A stretch of DNA of 64,000 nucleotides from Cryptomeria japonica (GCF_030272615.1 NC_081414.1:237696233-237760232), one strand, 5' to 3'. Positions 44,946-58,400 are shown, counted from the stretch's first letter. Numbers and translations: made by a program. The notes: generated from the letters alone by a model not told the origin.

Positions 44946-45550
44946 CTCTAATTCTAACATTTACTAACTCTTAACATTTAATAATTAATGTCTTACATGT
45001 GTGAGAAATGATATTAATATATATAAACTCCTCAAAAAAGAACCTCACATGAAATATTGAAGGAGTACAATATAAATAGATCCAAGCGACCCAAAAAAGA
45101 GAAAAATATATGTATGTCTAGAGAAGAGAAGCGTATACGATTCTTACCATTTCAGGAATTGTGATGTCTAGGGGGTGCTTTCTAAAGTTTTCATCCGACC
45201 TAAACAAAATTAGGTTTAATTTTTAGCTGGAATTATCTCCTTGAAATTGCCCCTTTTTATCTTTAAAAAAGGCCATTCTTCTTCAGATCTGAGGGTGGAG
45301 GGTTTTCTCCGAACGGGCGTCGCCATTTTTTCTGAGGAAAACGGGCCTGTATATTGACTTCTGTTGATATTCATCGTAGCCCCGTTCTCTGCTATTGATT
45401 AGTAGTTTCCATCAATAAATCTGTGGAAAATAGGGTTTTATAGAGAGCGGCCAGTTGCTTTTTAAAGCGCAAAAGAGAAAGACATGGTTGGTATAGAGAG
45501 GGATAAGATGTAGCAGAAGGGCACCAGGCATGGGAGGGATGGTAAGATTC
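44946..45550. other. Non-coding stretch upstream of a possible promoter
   Basis: No repeat of note. 45290-45400 is a little GC-richer (GAACGGGCGTCGCC). A 77-codon minus-strand ORF (45392-45625) has no coding look. Confidence 0.3.
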
Positions 45551-46193
45551 AGTCCATATAAAAATGGGAGTGTAGTCTTCCCCGATCCTCCCATGCCCGT
45601 AGTCCTCCCTACATATCCCTTTCATTTCACCCTATTCCAAGAAATCTACGCTACAGGTATATGTTCTGTATTGATTTCTAGCACTATTTTTATTTTTAAT
45701 GTCTGAGCTGATTTTAAAATAAAAAAAATAGTTTTAGGGTTCTGCAGATATTATTTTTTAATTGATGTAGATCTGGGTGTGTTGTTAAATGGTAGGGGAT
45801 ATGTCTCTTGATACTATGGATTTGTGCAATCTTCTGATCTTATGAACAGTGTGTAACTTGTAAATGACTGGAATATTTGTGGAAGAATTTTTGTGTTTTT
45901 AATGTAGTTATTAGGTTAGGAAGTAGTTTTATGTAGGGATTTAAAGACCTATAATTGTGCAGTCACAGTTTTTATTTCTAAGAAAGGACTGGACTAAAAT
46001 AAACTCGAATAATGTAAAGTTTCTATCATTTTAGTAGTCACATTTTTAATAATTTGTGCGATATGACTGAAAATTGCAGATCTTTTTTATTTTCAATTAA
46101 AATAATTAACATTAATCATTGACATATATTGAGACCTAAAAAGCTCATCTCAAATTTAATATTAACTACTAAAATTAATGGAACCACGCAGTT

Positions 46194-46411
46194 GTAAAAG
46201 GGTCAATGAGAGCTGCATGGTACTTCTAAACTCGTTTCACTATAAATCTGTACCAGATTAGTAAATAAGAATAACCAAAAATTAAAGGCTAGCTTTCTCC
46301 ATGTAAAAGGGTCAATGAGAGCTGCATGGTACTTCTAAACTCGTTTCACTATAAATCTGTACCAGATTAATAAATAAGAATAACCAAAAATTAAAGGCTA
46401 GCTTTCTCCAT
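46194..46411. repeat. 109-bp tandem duplication
   Basis: Units 46194-46302 and 46303-46411 appear to differ at one position (AGTAAAT versus AATAAAT). The near identity shows a recent event. Confidence 0.9.
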
Positions 46412-47304
46412 GATCTAGGAATGGACTGTGCAATGGTTGTTTCACAAGCTTTTTACTGTAAATTTTGAGGTGTTGCAAAGATATGCTATAGATTCCAACT
46501 GAAAGTTTTTACCTAGTGTAATTTTCATGTATGTAGGTCTTATCGTTATCTGTAAAGATTGTCTATTGTTTTTTTTTATCTCTTCTAATGTTGTTCTGAA
46601 CCGGTACATGTTTGTAGTTGTAGAATGCATAATGGTTTCTTATTTCCTTAAATGAATAATAATTAAAAAAATATTCTTATAGTCCTATAACTGATATTTA
46701 TGTACTCAGTTGAACCCTGTTTAATTGTTTTTTTTTTGTTTTTGAAAGGCAGAGCATGTATTGCACTTTTGAAAAGATCCATCCATTCTTTTTTTTTTTA
46801 AGAATGTGTTCCAGTCCGAAATTGGAAAATTTCTTGGAAATACTTAGAAATGTTAAAGGCAATGGTTACTGCATCTTATGCCAGAAATTAATTTTGTACC
46901 ATTCTCAATGTCATACTCCTATAGGGATCTTAGGATCCACGGTATGATTGTTAACCACTTTTGTATCTTGAATAGCGTACTTGTATACCTTCAGTATTTG
47001 AGTATGTTCACTAGGTCCAACAGATAAGTAAAGAAGATTGATGGCAGTGCCTTGAAATTTGTCATGTTAGATTACTGTTTGGCGGTCCTATAGATTAATG
47101 CTACCAGTGGGTGAATGTGGTGATACACTTTTCAGGCTTTGCCAACTGAATTTATATGTGATGAAATGGGTTGTACATATTTGACAGGAATTCTGATGCA
47201 GGAGTGACTGTAGGATCACGTATGATCAGCACAAAGAAAAAGAGATATATAAAATTTTGTTTTGTTTTAGTTTTTAAATTTTTGCAGATGGATGACGTCG
47301 TTCG

Positions 47305-47434
47305 TTAATTCCAAGATGGACCTGCCTTTTTTGGTTCGATGATCATCAATTGGGTGGTTGATGTGGTTCCTTAATTCCAAGATGGACTTTCTTAAGTTGG
47401 ATCGTCACCAATTGGATCGCTGATGTGGTGCTAT
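47305..47434. repeat. 66-bp imperfect tandem duplication
   Basis: TTAATTCCAAGATGGAC begins both units (47305 and 47371), and each ends in TGATGTGGT. The middle has diverged. Confidence 0.7.
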
Positions 47435-47900
47435 TGATTTCCACTATATATCAGATCTTATTCACACAAGCTCAATAAGTTTCCAAGTAGTTGAGATTGG
47501 TGAAAGCAGACCTAAATGAAGTATAATTATGTACCATTTGATTATTTTTCTCCGGCAATTGAAGAGTTGCTTTCCTGTGTTTCTGCATACGAGATCTTTT
47601 ATTGGTTGCACGTTGATTTGCTTGGATTTGAGGGATCAAGTATTAAAACAGAGCATTGTAGCATTGTCAATCTAAGAAAGAGGTGAGAAGTATTAGTATG
47701 TGTCGTGGGCCCAAGTTGTTGTAACTGGAATTTGTTTCCGTGGGAGTCTGGGAATTTTGTTCCATTTTTGTTTGGATGTAATAATACTGAGATTGCCTGT
47801 TGTTCTGAGGCTGATTATTTGCTTTGTATCTGAAGTTGTAAAATTTATTAAACTCTGTTCACTTCTCTGTTCACTTCTCTTTTTATGAGTTTCTTATATT

Positions 47901-48301
47901 ATAGCCTTTGTTGTGTAACTGTGATCCATGCTGCCTGGAGTCCATTGGATTTATCTGACCCACTCCAGCTATTATGCCAAGTGATGTCAAAGCATTCTGA
48001 AGTATCTTGAAGGTGAAGAATGGTTCACAGAGGCAGAGGAAGATGTGTATTTTTTTAGAGTGGAAGAGGCCGCAAGAATGTCAGAAACATTTAGTTATTG
48101 GAAACTATCAATCCATGGAAAACTGCCCAACGAAGAATAGAGGCAAGAGTAAGTGATTCAGAAGAAAATGAAGAAAAAGAATGAGAGAAAAGAGAACGTG
48201 AAGAAAGGGTAATTAGGGTTATTGCTCTCCCAATTTAGGATGGATTTTCCTTATCATGTGGGTAAAATATATACCATCAAGGGAAGAGGTACACAAATTA
48301 T
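47901..48301. other. Non-coding stretch with a weak coding remnant
   Basis: 48005-48130 reads as a short acidic peptide (EGEEWFTEAEEDVYFF) before stops. I cannot assign it. Confidence 0.25.
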
Positions 48302-48303
48302 TA

Positions 48304-48611
48304 GGGGAAGAGCACCAGTAGCTGTCATAGCTAAGCATCCACAGATAATCAGTTATGCATTTCAAAGTGTCGCTTGATACCTAATTAAAGATGTTCAAGT
48401 AACGGTCAACTCAAAATCGCTAGTATTTGTGCACAAATGTCCCAATAGTGGTGCACAAATGGGTCAATTATGAACAAAAAATACAAAAAATGATTGGCTA
48501 TTTGTACAAAACCAATTTATTAACGGTTCACTATGATGATTATTGAGGGGTCAACATGACAATAAGATGAGACGGTTATTGGAGCTATGTTATCTATTGA
48601 TGCTCTTCCCC
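48304..48611. mobile_element. 308-bp MITE with TA target duplication
   Basis: The ends are inverted repeats of about 30 bp starting GGGGAAGAGCAC (left) and GGGGAAGAGCAT (right, minus strand), with continuing similarity to CATAGCT. TA flanks both ends (48302-48303, 48612-48613). The TA duplication suggests the Tc1/mariner group. There is no ORF, so it would depend on another element's transposase. Confidence 0.65.
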
Positions 48612-48613
48612 TA

Positions 48614-49560
48614 ACATCTTTTGTGAAAGGATATTATGATTCCTAGTAAATCCGTTTTACAATGTTGATGTCACAGATGCTAGCTTCCTTAACAATGTTT
48701 CTTGCCTTAAATCCCGATCCTGCATATCTGGTCCACAAATTTACTGAATTCAGTTTCATCAAGTTGTTCATCCATTTTGCCTTCGTCTACTCCTTGCTTA
48801 AAACACATTGCAAAATGTGCACATAACTAGTTGCTGCAATGGTGAAATGCTACCTGCTGGTAAAAATGGCTGTAAAATATCCTTCCATCAGATGGTTATT
48901 TAAAGGATGGGTATATTAATTTCAAATAATCTTGAATATCTTCCTTGCTTTGAAATGGCCGCCCCTGGACCTTTATATTTACTTGGAATTTACGCATATC
49001 TTCCTGTTTCTTCCACATCCATGGAGTGTTTAGGATGTGGCATAGACTTTGGCTTCTTTTAACATATCATAGCTCATTATGCCCGAGGATTATGCTTGCT
49101 TTGTTACGATATTGGAGATTTACTTCTAGTTGGTATATACAGGTTGATTTTAGTGCTGTGGAGGCATAGAACGAGGATGTGGTCTTATGGGGGTTAGAAG
49201 AAGTATCGTTAAGGAGGGGAGTTGTATGATATAATTTTTTATTTTTGTTATAAGGTAAATTAGAAGATCTATTTTTATTTTTATTTTTCTATTTTTTATT
49301 TTTTATTTTTTATTTTTTGTTTTTTGTTTGTTTATAGTTCTTCTTCTTATATGAGTAAATGTGAATTTTTAAAAAAGATTTAAAGGGGTTACAATTTTAA
49401 TGTAGGTAGAGACATAGGCTTAAAATGTGGTTGCCAGAGGGATTTTAGGAATTATTTTATGAGATATAAATTTTTATTTGTGGAACTTTGGTTAATAAAG
49501 AGTCCCTACTGTATATATTTTAGATTTAAGAGTAATGCGTGAGGTATGTCTAGACATTCT
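48614..49560. other. Non-coding stretch
   Basis: No gene recognised. 49240-49335 is low-complexity T-rich with TTTTTATT repeats. Confidence 0.4.
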
Positions 49561-49888
49561 TTACTAGTATAAGAAATTTTGTTGTTAAATTTAGAGTCTC
49601 TCATCAATAAATTTAGGGGTAATTTTGGATGTTTTTATTTGGTCAACCACCAACTTTCTAAAATGTTAATGCTAATTCTATGAGATTTTTACAATCCCTA
49701 CTATATTTCTTTTAATTTTTTTCTTTACTAGTATAAGAAATTTTGTTGTTAAATTTAGATTCTCTCATCAATAAATTTAGGGGTAATTTTGGATGTTTTT
49801 ATTTGGTCAACCACCAACTTTCTAAAATGTTAATGCTAATTTTATGAGATTTTTACAATCCCTACTATATTTCTTTTAATTTTTTTTT
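49561..49888. repeat. 164-bp tandem duplication
   Basis: Units start TTACTAGTATAAGAAATTTT at 49561 and 49725 and differ at only a few bases. Confidence 0.9.
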
Positions 49889-50532
49889 GGATTCAATTGT
49901 GATTGCAATTTTTTGTCATCAACATTTCTAAATTGTTTCAATAGTAAATTTTCCATGCTGGATAGACAGTGCCATCCATAAATTTATTACAAGAGAATTC
50001 TATTAGTATTGATATCAATCAATGGCACAGATTTGGGATTTGGGCCATTAATTGAATGTTCTATAAGTATTGATATCAATCAATACTTTATGGCATTGAT
50101 ATTATTGTAGATGCAGAGTGGTCGTGGATCATGCACAACACAGTAAATTCTTATTGGCCAAAGGTGAATACGTGGAAAGGCTACAGGGGTCCTTCTCTGT
50201 GGGAGTGAATGACATGATGCTAGGTAGAGCAATTATGGTGGGTTTGTATGTTGTGCGAACTTCTTAGGCAAGCTTGATAATGTTCAATTATGTTGTTGAT
50301 TTGATGTCACGTAACTAGCCCCGTTTGATAGTGGTATATTATTTGATTAATGTGGCATTTACTATTATATCAATGGCTTTGACCTTAAAGGTGAGTGAAT
50401 CTTAAGCTCTCTTGTAATTGAAACTCATGAAATAAAGTAGCAAAGGGGATGTTCATAGGCTTTCAAATTTGTTGATTTTGATGTGACATGGTATGATTGG
50501 GTGAACAACAATGGAAGTAGGTACTTTATTGG
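49889..50532. other. Non-coding stretch with a small direct repeat
   Basis: AGTATTGATATCAATCAAT occurs near 50007 and 50066. Otherwise nothing is seen. Confidence 0.4.
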
Positions 50533-50765
50533 ATTGTTCCACCAAGCAAATGGGCTATCCATTAATTGTTCTAGCAAGTAAATGGGCAATCCGTTGATAT
50601 TTTAATGTGGTTAATTACAGCAAATGGGCTATCCATTGATTATTCTACAAGCAAATGAGCAATTCATTGATATTTCAATGTTGTTAATTTCAGCAAATGG
50701 ACTATCTATTGATTGTTTCATGGAGCAAATGCAATACATTGATATTTCAATGTTGTTGATTTAAA
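50533..50765. repeat. Degenerate minisatellite (AGCAAATGGGCTATCCATTGAT type)
   Basis: About six imperfect copies of GCAAATGGGC(T/A)ATCCATTGAT-like sequence occur in 230 bp, with a longer unit containing GATATTTCAATGTTGTTAAT repeated three times. Confidence 0.7.
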
Positions 50766-53004
50766 AAATGCTATATTTCAAGTATTTATTGTTGTTAGTA
50801 GTGACTACCCTAAAGTTTTACGGAGAGCTTAAGTGATTGGGAGATTGACAAGTCGTGGTAGAGGTTTGGCTTATTAAACAAGATAATATTCCACTTGCAA
50901 GTTCTATGATGAGAGCATTGATCTACAAGTAGCTTGAAGCATGGATGCAATTTTTGGATTTGATCAAGGTACTATTTGTTAGTTGGTACTATTTATCTGA
51001 TACAAAAGCATGAGAACTTGTCCTCATCCCATTTTTATTTAGAAATCCGTTTTATTGGTCAAAGAGAGGGTAGTCAAAGGTATTAAGAAAAATTCAAGCA
51101 TCATGCCTATGGTTTAGTGGAGTATTGTCTATCTTTTGGCCAATTCCTTGTAGTGCATAGCGAATATACTTAATTGTGAATTGGACCTATCATTTATTGA
51201 TGTTCTAAAAAATGAGTTAATTTAGCATGGAAATTGAGTTTGATCAATTGCTTAGGTGCAATGGTCTAAATTGAGTGGATGCATATCACTAAGGAGATTT
51301 TAGATAAGATTTCATCTAGGGACATATATCTTAATTGACTTCTTTGTACCTTAGGAGTTTGGGGACATTTGTTATTATAACTAACTAGAGAACATAGAGT
51401 TTACTAAGAGATCTATGTTATGAACTTGGAAGTCTATATGTAGCTAACATTTTTCCATATTTGGAAAACCATTTTGTTTTAGGCTAGACTACTTGTTTTC
51501 ATTTTTAGCGTAGTTTATTTCAAGTTTTTCCAAATTGAGTTGTGATGTTTTGAATTTACATCTATAATTCATTTGAAGTGTCATAAATAAAAAATTAAGA
51601 GATCCATAACATATTTTTGGTAGTGAAATTTGTGACATTTGGAATGTTCAGTCTATCTATGAAAATATGGTAGTCATGCATGCTTATCTTATGATTGATT
51701 CATCCTTAGAGGATTGCATTGTCTTAGGCTTTCAACTATTTGGTAATTGGTTGAGATAAGATTAGTTTCATGCTAATTTTTCAACTACATTAAATCAGAT
51801 ATTGGTGTCAAAATGAATAAGCTCATCCTAAACCTTTCATTTCCATTTATCTTTTGCATTTTTTTTGGAATCTAGTAGATTTAGGATTAGTAGTTTAATG
51901 TTTTGTTCATTTTTTTTGTTGACTTTAGCTATTTCCTTGTATTAAGAGCATGCAAGCCTATTAATTTGTGATTATATAGCTTATCTCACAATCCATTGTC
52001 ATTTGGTAGTAATTTAAAATTGCATATGCTTGAAATAATTTATGTTAATCAATAGAAATATTGACATTTTTTAAAGTTGAAATAAAATTGTTATTTTTTT
52101 TACTCAAGTTAAGACTTTGAAAAAGTATTTTTTGTTGTAACTAATATAGCCACTTGAACAAAACAGGCAACAACCACCTATGGGTTACCCAATCATACTT
52201 AAACTAGGTGATATAAACTTTGGTTGAAGCGTCCCTTTCAAGCAATAACAATTTGTTTCACGCAAGTTGATCTGTCAACACATGCATCAACACTTCCTTC
52301 CTCACCTCTTGCCTTAACTCTATGCATCACTTTCCCTTAATTTACCTATCAAGTCTATATCCTTTTATCCATAGTATCTCATCTTCCCTTAAGTTCATGC
52401 ACTCTTCCCACCATAGCTATCATGTTTCCCACTCTAGTGGTTTTCCTCTATGTCATCATTTGCATCTTAATACATTCCTAATCCAAATCTTTCCCACTCC
52501 TTCCAATATGAATGGTGTTATTCCTCCATCTAATGATACATTTGATCTTGACACACATCATGCATAGATGGAATATGACATACATCATTAGATTACTTTT
52601 CACCTTATAAGGCCCGAAACAATCTTATTGTTGATGACATTGACACTTCTCTTGTTTATGCATTAGGTCATCTACATGTTATCATTTCATACCCCCTTCA
52701 TTTTTCATGGATTCTAACTGATCAAAGAAATCTTCAATGGGCTAGCTATGCTAAAATATGCATCTAGTTACTATGTTGCTCCCCCCTTTCACACTTCAGT
52801 CAAATGATGAAGTTGAAAACAAAGCCAAATGTTGAGTTGTGGTCAAATTCAAAGGCTTCAAAACCTCTATCAAAAGCTAATGAGGTTGTTAAAACCATTC
52901 CAAACACCAACAAATAAAGGGAAAGCAATGAAAAGTAAGTTGTTTTAGCAAACTTCATCTTTTGAAATCGCTATTGAAAGCTTAAGAGGTAGAAACTATT
53001 CCAA
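50766..53004. other. Non-coding stretch before the copia element
   Basis: No gene, RNA gene or clear repeat is seen. The last 200 bases (52800-53004) have loose repeats like AAGCTAATGAGGTTGT that resemble the sequence on the other side of the copia element (61230-61500), so the copia inserted into an older degenerate repeat. Confidence 0.4.
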
Positions 53005-53009
53005 AGGGT

Positions 53010-54548
53010 TGATAGTTCTGATACTTAATATAAGTACAAATCCAATAGCCAACAAGATGAGAGGAGGGGGGGGGGGTGGGGTGGGGTGAATCATACAAAC
53101 TTAATCTTCCATAAAAACATCAGATTCAACCTCGGTAACATATATATCAGTAATATAACCAAAACTCCCAAACATGCAAACTCAAAAGCATATAAACATC
53201 ATAAACCTCATAATACCAGATTTAACGTGGAAACCCAAATAGGGAAAAACCACTGTGGGATTTCGAACCCACTAAGAAATATACTCTTTTAGAGTATGTT
53301 CGGTTAAAAGCAAATCTTGTTAAAGATTACAAACACATTACTAGATGTGACCCGGTTAAGGGATTTCCCTCAGATCTGTTAGGATCTTCACCTTGTTAGA
53401 AGTGACCTTGTTAAAGGATTTCAAACACTCAATCAGAATGTCACCTTGCTAGAGAGTTTTACAAATAAGACTGTTAAGTCCAATCGGTTAAGAGATTTTT
53501 TGTCACTTTCTCAAAATAACAGTAATAAAAATCTATCTGCAACTTCACATCTAAAATGCTAAAACAGATTCCTATTTGTTCAATACAATCTAGACATAGA
53601 ACTAATCTTGTCTATTTGCTGGGCTTCTATGCTATATTATTCTAACAGGTCTTCAAGCTTCTGTGCTCGGTAATCACTATGTAGCATCCCTATGCATACA
53701 CTTGCTCGCATACCTTGTTTATCAACAGTTTCCTATTTATAAACAATTAGGTAACCGCTTAATCTCCTTGATCACATTTCCCATGATCAATCATAGCCAT
53801 CAGATCTTCAATCTTGTCCAGGTTCAATGCATCTTTTGATCTGAAAACGTTTTACCCTGCCTTGGAAATTGCATACATTTCTTGGAACTTGTGCCAGGGT
53901 ATTGTGGTTCAATCTGCATTGTAGATCTTTATGCCGACTTTCCATTGCCTTAGATTCGTTAACAAACTTCATCCACGGCTCACCAATCATTTAATCAGTT
54001 CCAGCTCATCAACCTCCTTCATTAAATAACGCATGCAAACATTTAATGCATTCTGTTATAGCTCGGTTACAACTCAGTAGCAACTCGATGAATACTAAAC
54101 TTCACTCGGTAGACATTCTGTCTTCATTAACCGATAGCGATAACCTTAGGGTTTACCGACTAGGTTCTTTGCTTGGTAACATAGTATAGTATTAACCTTT
54201 ACAATTTACAACATATGTATGATGTTAAAACAATCTAAACATCATGATCTCATCATTGTCTGACTCGGTAGTAGTTGCCCATTGAATACCTTATTCATCC
54301 CCTTATTCATCATAATCTTTCTTGTGTCTTTTACCGACATCTTTATATTCTTTAAATCATACTTCTCAAGATATGGCAACATCATACTGAATTAGAAAAT
54401 CAATTTTTTGACATCAATGACAAAATAATAATATCAAGACAGTAAACGTCCTTAATCAATTATATCCATAATCATCAACAACCTTATCAATATCCTTATG
54501 AAATGCCAACAATCTTTCATTGTCTGTTATAATGCAATATTGCCAACA
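53010..54548 (-). repeat. 3' LTR of the copia element
   Basis: 1,539 bp; starts TGTTGGCAATATTGC on the minus strand and ends CAGAACTATCA. A TATA box (TATAAATA, minus strand) is at 53734-53741. It holds a G-tract near 53070 and many ACTCGGTA motifs. It has a single copy of the TTAGGGTTTACCGACTAGG segment that is doubled in the 5' LTR. Confidence 0.95.
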
Positions 54549-54973
54549 ATCTGTTCGGTGTGGAGCCTGATCAGTCTCTAAGTGGGAGATTGTTGAAATG
54601 TGGTGACTGATTAGCAAAGTACTGTACACTCAGCACGTATCCTCGCCGGGGCACGTATATTTTTTTTGCCGTTTTTTGTTGATGAAAACTGACATTGTAA
54701 TAAAACCCTAAAAAAGGCCGACTTTGTTTGTTGCCCTAAAAACGCATGTTATAAGCGGCTGGGATGCTTAAGGCATTGTAAGGTTGATGTACTATTTTGC
54801 TGGATAATAAGAAAGATTGGACAACTGTGTATGGTAGATGTAACCCATTCTGGGTGAACCACGTTAAATCTCTGTGTTATCTGTGTCCTGTTTTATTTCT
54901 TTATCTTTTGTATTTAAATCTGCATATAATTGTTAGTTCACATTTGCTTCGGATCTGCTTGAAACCTTAACAC
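54549..54973 (+). repeat. Foreign copia LTR fragment between polypurine tract and 3' LTR
   Basis: On the plus strand, AGTGGGAGAT (54581-54590), a typical copia polypurine tract, is followed by TGTTGAAATG at 54591 and an LTR-like segment ending at about CCTTAACA (54972). It is opposite in orientation to the surrounding element. The host element's own tract (AAAGGGGGAGATTG, minus strand, about 54974-54987) lies just beyond it, so the fragment separates that tract from the 3' LTR. I see no target duplication around it. Confidence 0.6.
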
Positions 54974-55407
54974 AATCTCCCCCTTTGGCATTGATGACAA
55001 AACCAATTGATTTGACCTTAAAAGATTCAGATAGTTGTGATTCTGAAATGCTGAAATGCCCTCCCCCATACATTAGACTTCTCCTCTTTTCTTCAGTCTT
55101 CTTTCCAATCTGTTGTCTGCTCAGTTTTCTTTTAGACTCCTCCGATGTTAGTCATCTCCCCCTTTGACAACAATGCCAAAAAGTAAAGAACTTAAAACAT
55201 AATTTCTTTCTGTATGAAGTGATTTCCTGCTGTTGTGTATCAACTGAGTCTCGGTCAGAGCATTTTGTCTTAAATTTTTGTTCCTTGTGTTGTTTGCTAT
55301 AATATTTCATGTACACCTTTAGAAAACATCCTAAAGTGTGTAATGCAGCGTCAACTCCTAAAAGATATTCAATAGAGTCATCGGATTGATGCTTTCACCG
55401 AACTCGG
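54974..55407 (-). other. 3' untranslated region and polypurine tract of the copia element
   Basis: Two purine runs on the minus strand with GGGGGAGAT (about 54974-54987 and 55155-55167), each following a GGCATTG/CATTGTTGTC-like segment, suggest a duplicated polypurine tract. No ORF. Confidence 0.6.
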
Positions 55408-58400
55408 TCAGTGAGTAGAAGATAGGGGTAGGACCCCTAACTTACTTCTGAGATATTCAAAAGTGTCCCTTGGTAGTGGCTTGGTGAAGATATCTGCTAT
55501 TTGTTCCTTTGTGCTAACATACTCCAACACCACTTTCTTCTCTTGAGCTTCTTCTCTAAGATAATGATATTTGATAGAGATGTGCTTTGTCTTAGAGTGC
55601 ATAACAGGATTTTTTGAAATATTAATGGCACTCGTATTGTCACAGAATATAGTTACTGGCTCGGTAACTTTCTCATTTATACCTTCCAACAGTTGTTTGA
55701 TCCATGCAACGTTGGTACAATTCAGTGCTGTAGCAACGTATTCAGCTTCTGTTGTTGACTGTGAAACACATCCTTGTTTCTTGCTAAGCCAACTCACTAG
55801 TCTTTCTCCTAAAAAGAAAGCTCCTCCACTTATGCTTTTTCTGTCATCAATGTTGCCTACCCAATCAGCATCAGTATAAACTTTTAAATTAAAATCATTT
55901 CCTTTCTGATATACTAAGCCATAATCCTCAGTGCCTTTCAAGTATCTAAAAATTCTTTTGATTGCTATCATGTGTGTTTCCTTAGGATCTGCAGAGAATC
56001 TTGCAACTATACCTACTGCATGTGCTATGTCTGGTCTGCTGTGAACAACATATTGTAGCTTTCCAATCATGGATCGGTAAAGTGTCTCATCAACAGATGC
56101 AGATTCATCATTCTTTGATAATTTACAGTTGGTAGTCATAGGAGTACTTACTGGTTTTGAATCCTCCATTCCAAATTTCTTCAAGATTTCCTTTATGTAC
56201 TTGGATTGAGTAATGAAAATCTCATTTTTCATTTGCAGTATCTGTAAACCTATAAAATACTTTATCTCACCGATTAATGACATCTCAAATTCTTTGCTCA
56301 TTTCATTTCCAAAGTTCTTGCATAAAGAGTCATTTCCACAAAATATAATATCATCAACAAATATGGTTGAGATCAGTATTCCATTTTCATCATTCTTCAT
56401 GTATATGTTGTTGTTCTCACTTGTCCTTATAAAACAAATCTTAATCAAATAAGAGTGCAATCTTTCATACCATGCTCTAGGTGCTTGTTTCAAACCATAT
56501 AAAGCTTTGTTCAATTTACATACCCGATCTTTATTATTGTCTTCAACAAATCCTTCAAGTTGTTCAATAAAAACTTCTTCTTCTAATATTCAATTCAGAA
56601 ATGCAGATTTGACATCCATTTGATATACCTTGAAGTTTTTGAAAGCAACATAAGCCAACAATGTTCTTACTCCTTCCAGTCTAGCAACAGGTGCAAAAGT
56701 TTCACCATAATCAATTCCTTCTTCTTGAGCATAACCTTTGCAAACTAGTCTTGCTTTGTTTCAAATGACCTCTCCTTTTTCATTTAGCTTGTTTCTGAAA
56801 ATCCACTTTGTACCGATTACATTTTTATCCTTTGGTCTTGGGATTAGTCTCCATGTGTCATTCTTCTTGATTTGATCAATCTCTGTCATAGAATTTATCC
56901 AATCTTCATTGTTAAATGCCTCTTTCACTATTCTCGGTTCAAATTCAGATATCAAACATGTGTTCTGTCTCAGTTTGTTCCTTGTCATCACTGGATCATC
57001 CTTATCTCCTATAATCTGACTTGGTGCATGGTGTCTTCTGACATACTTGGCTAATATAGGCTCGGTAGGCTTTGTATGATCTTCTTCATCACTCGGTAAC
57101 TGGATATTCTTTTCATTTTCTTCAACAGTCTTCTTGGTAAGACTTCTCAGTTGAACATAGACAAATTCATCATAGTCTTCTGGTTCCTTAGAATTTCCTT
57201 CATCATTTCTTTCTGCAAATTCATCAATTTTCACATTTGCACTTTCTACTATTTTGTTAGATGATTTGATCAGACATTTAAATGCTTTGCTTCTAGAAGA
57301 ATAACCTAGAAATGTACCTTCTTCACTTTTCTGATCAAACTTGCCATTTCTATTATCTTTGTGAACATATCATCTACTTCCAATGATTTTAAAATAACTT
57401 GCATTAGGTTTCTTATCATACCAGATTTCATATGGTGTCTTCAAAGTACCTTTCTTCAATTGAACTCGGTTCAAGGTGTAAATTGTTGTGCTTATTGCTT
57501 CTCTCCAAAATGTTTGTGGCACCTTCTTTTCAATCATCAGTGTTCTAGCATAATCCACAATAAATCTGTTTCTTCTCTCAGCTATTCCATTCTGCTGTGG
57601 AGTTCTTGATGTAGAGACTTGTCTTTTATTACCATGATCATTGCAGAATAAGTTGAACTTATCAGATGTGAACTCTCCTCCTCTATCTGATCTACGACAT
57701 TTCAGTTGAGACATTTTAGTTGTCTTCCTATTTTATTTTCAACTCTTTCCTTGTACCATTTAAACATTTGAAAAGCTTCTGATTTTTCTTTTAAAAACAT
57801 TACTGACATCATCCTTGAATAGTCATCCACAAATAATATGAAATATTTATCACCATAATAACTTTGAACTTTCATAGGACCACAAAGATCAATGTGCACT
57901 AGATCTAAAATTCCCTTAGAAGTGTAAGACTTACTTGTAAAGCTTGATCTTGTCATCTTACCCATCTGGCATCCTCGACACATAGCATTCTCAGGTTTTT
58001 CAAGACTCGATAGACCTCTTACTCGGTGTTTCTTGCTTATTTTGATCAGATTATCAAAATTGACATGACAAAACCTTTTATGCCATAACCAGGTATCATC
58101 TATCTTTGCATACAAACACTTGTTACGAGTTGAGTCAAAGTGAAATGTGTTACCTTTTGTTTGTGTCCCGGTAGCAGCTAACTTTCCATTCTTGTCATGA
58201 GCTTTGACAATTCCTTTTTGAAATTCTATTTGGTAACCTGTGTTGTTTAGCTGTGCTACACTCAACAAATTGTATTTCAAACCTTCAACCCAATAAACAT
58301 CATTGCATCTTGCATTATCAAGAAGTGTTATAGATCCTTTACCTTTCACCGGATATGATGCATCATTACCAAATCTAACATAGCCTCCATCATAATCTTC

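Larger units (their letters stand above)
45551..47900 (+). ncRNA. Possible spliced, weakly coding transcription unit
   Basis: A TATA-like CATATAAAAATGG at about 45556 is followed about 95 bp later by CTACAG|GTATATG, a donor-like site (about 45655). Acceptor-like pyrimidine-AG sites occur near 46750 (GGCAG), 47188 (TTTGACAG) and 47289 (TTTTTGCAG), and a donor-like CACG|GTATGA near 46940. A candidate exon (46753-46940) is open for 62 codons from ATG 46756 (with CILCQK) but matches nothing I know. The content is T-rich like plant introns. This is either a long non-coding RNA, a gene remnant, or chance. Confidence 0.25.

Noticed and set aside
45392-45625. 77-codon minus-strand ORF
   Set aside because: Short, low coding character, and it overlaps the possible plus-strand promoter.
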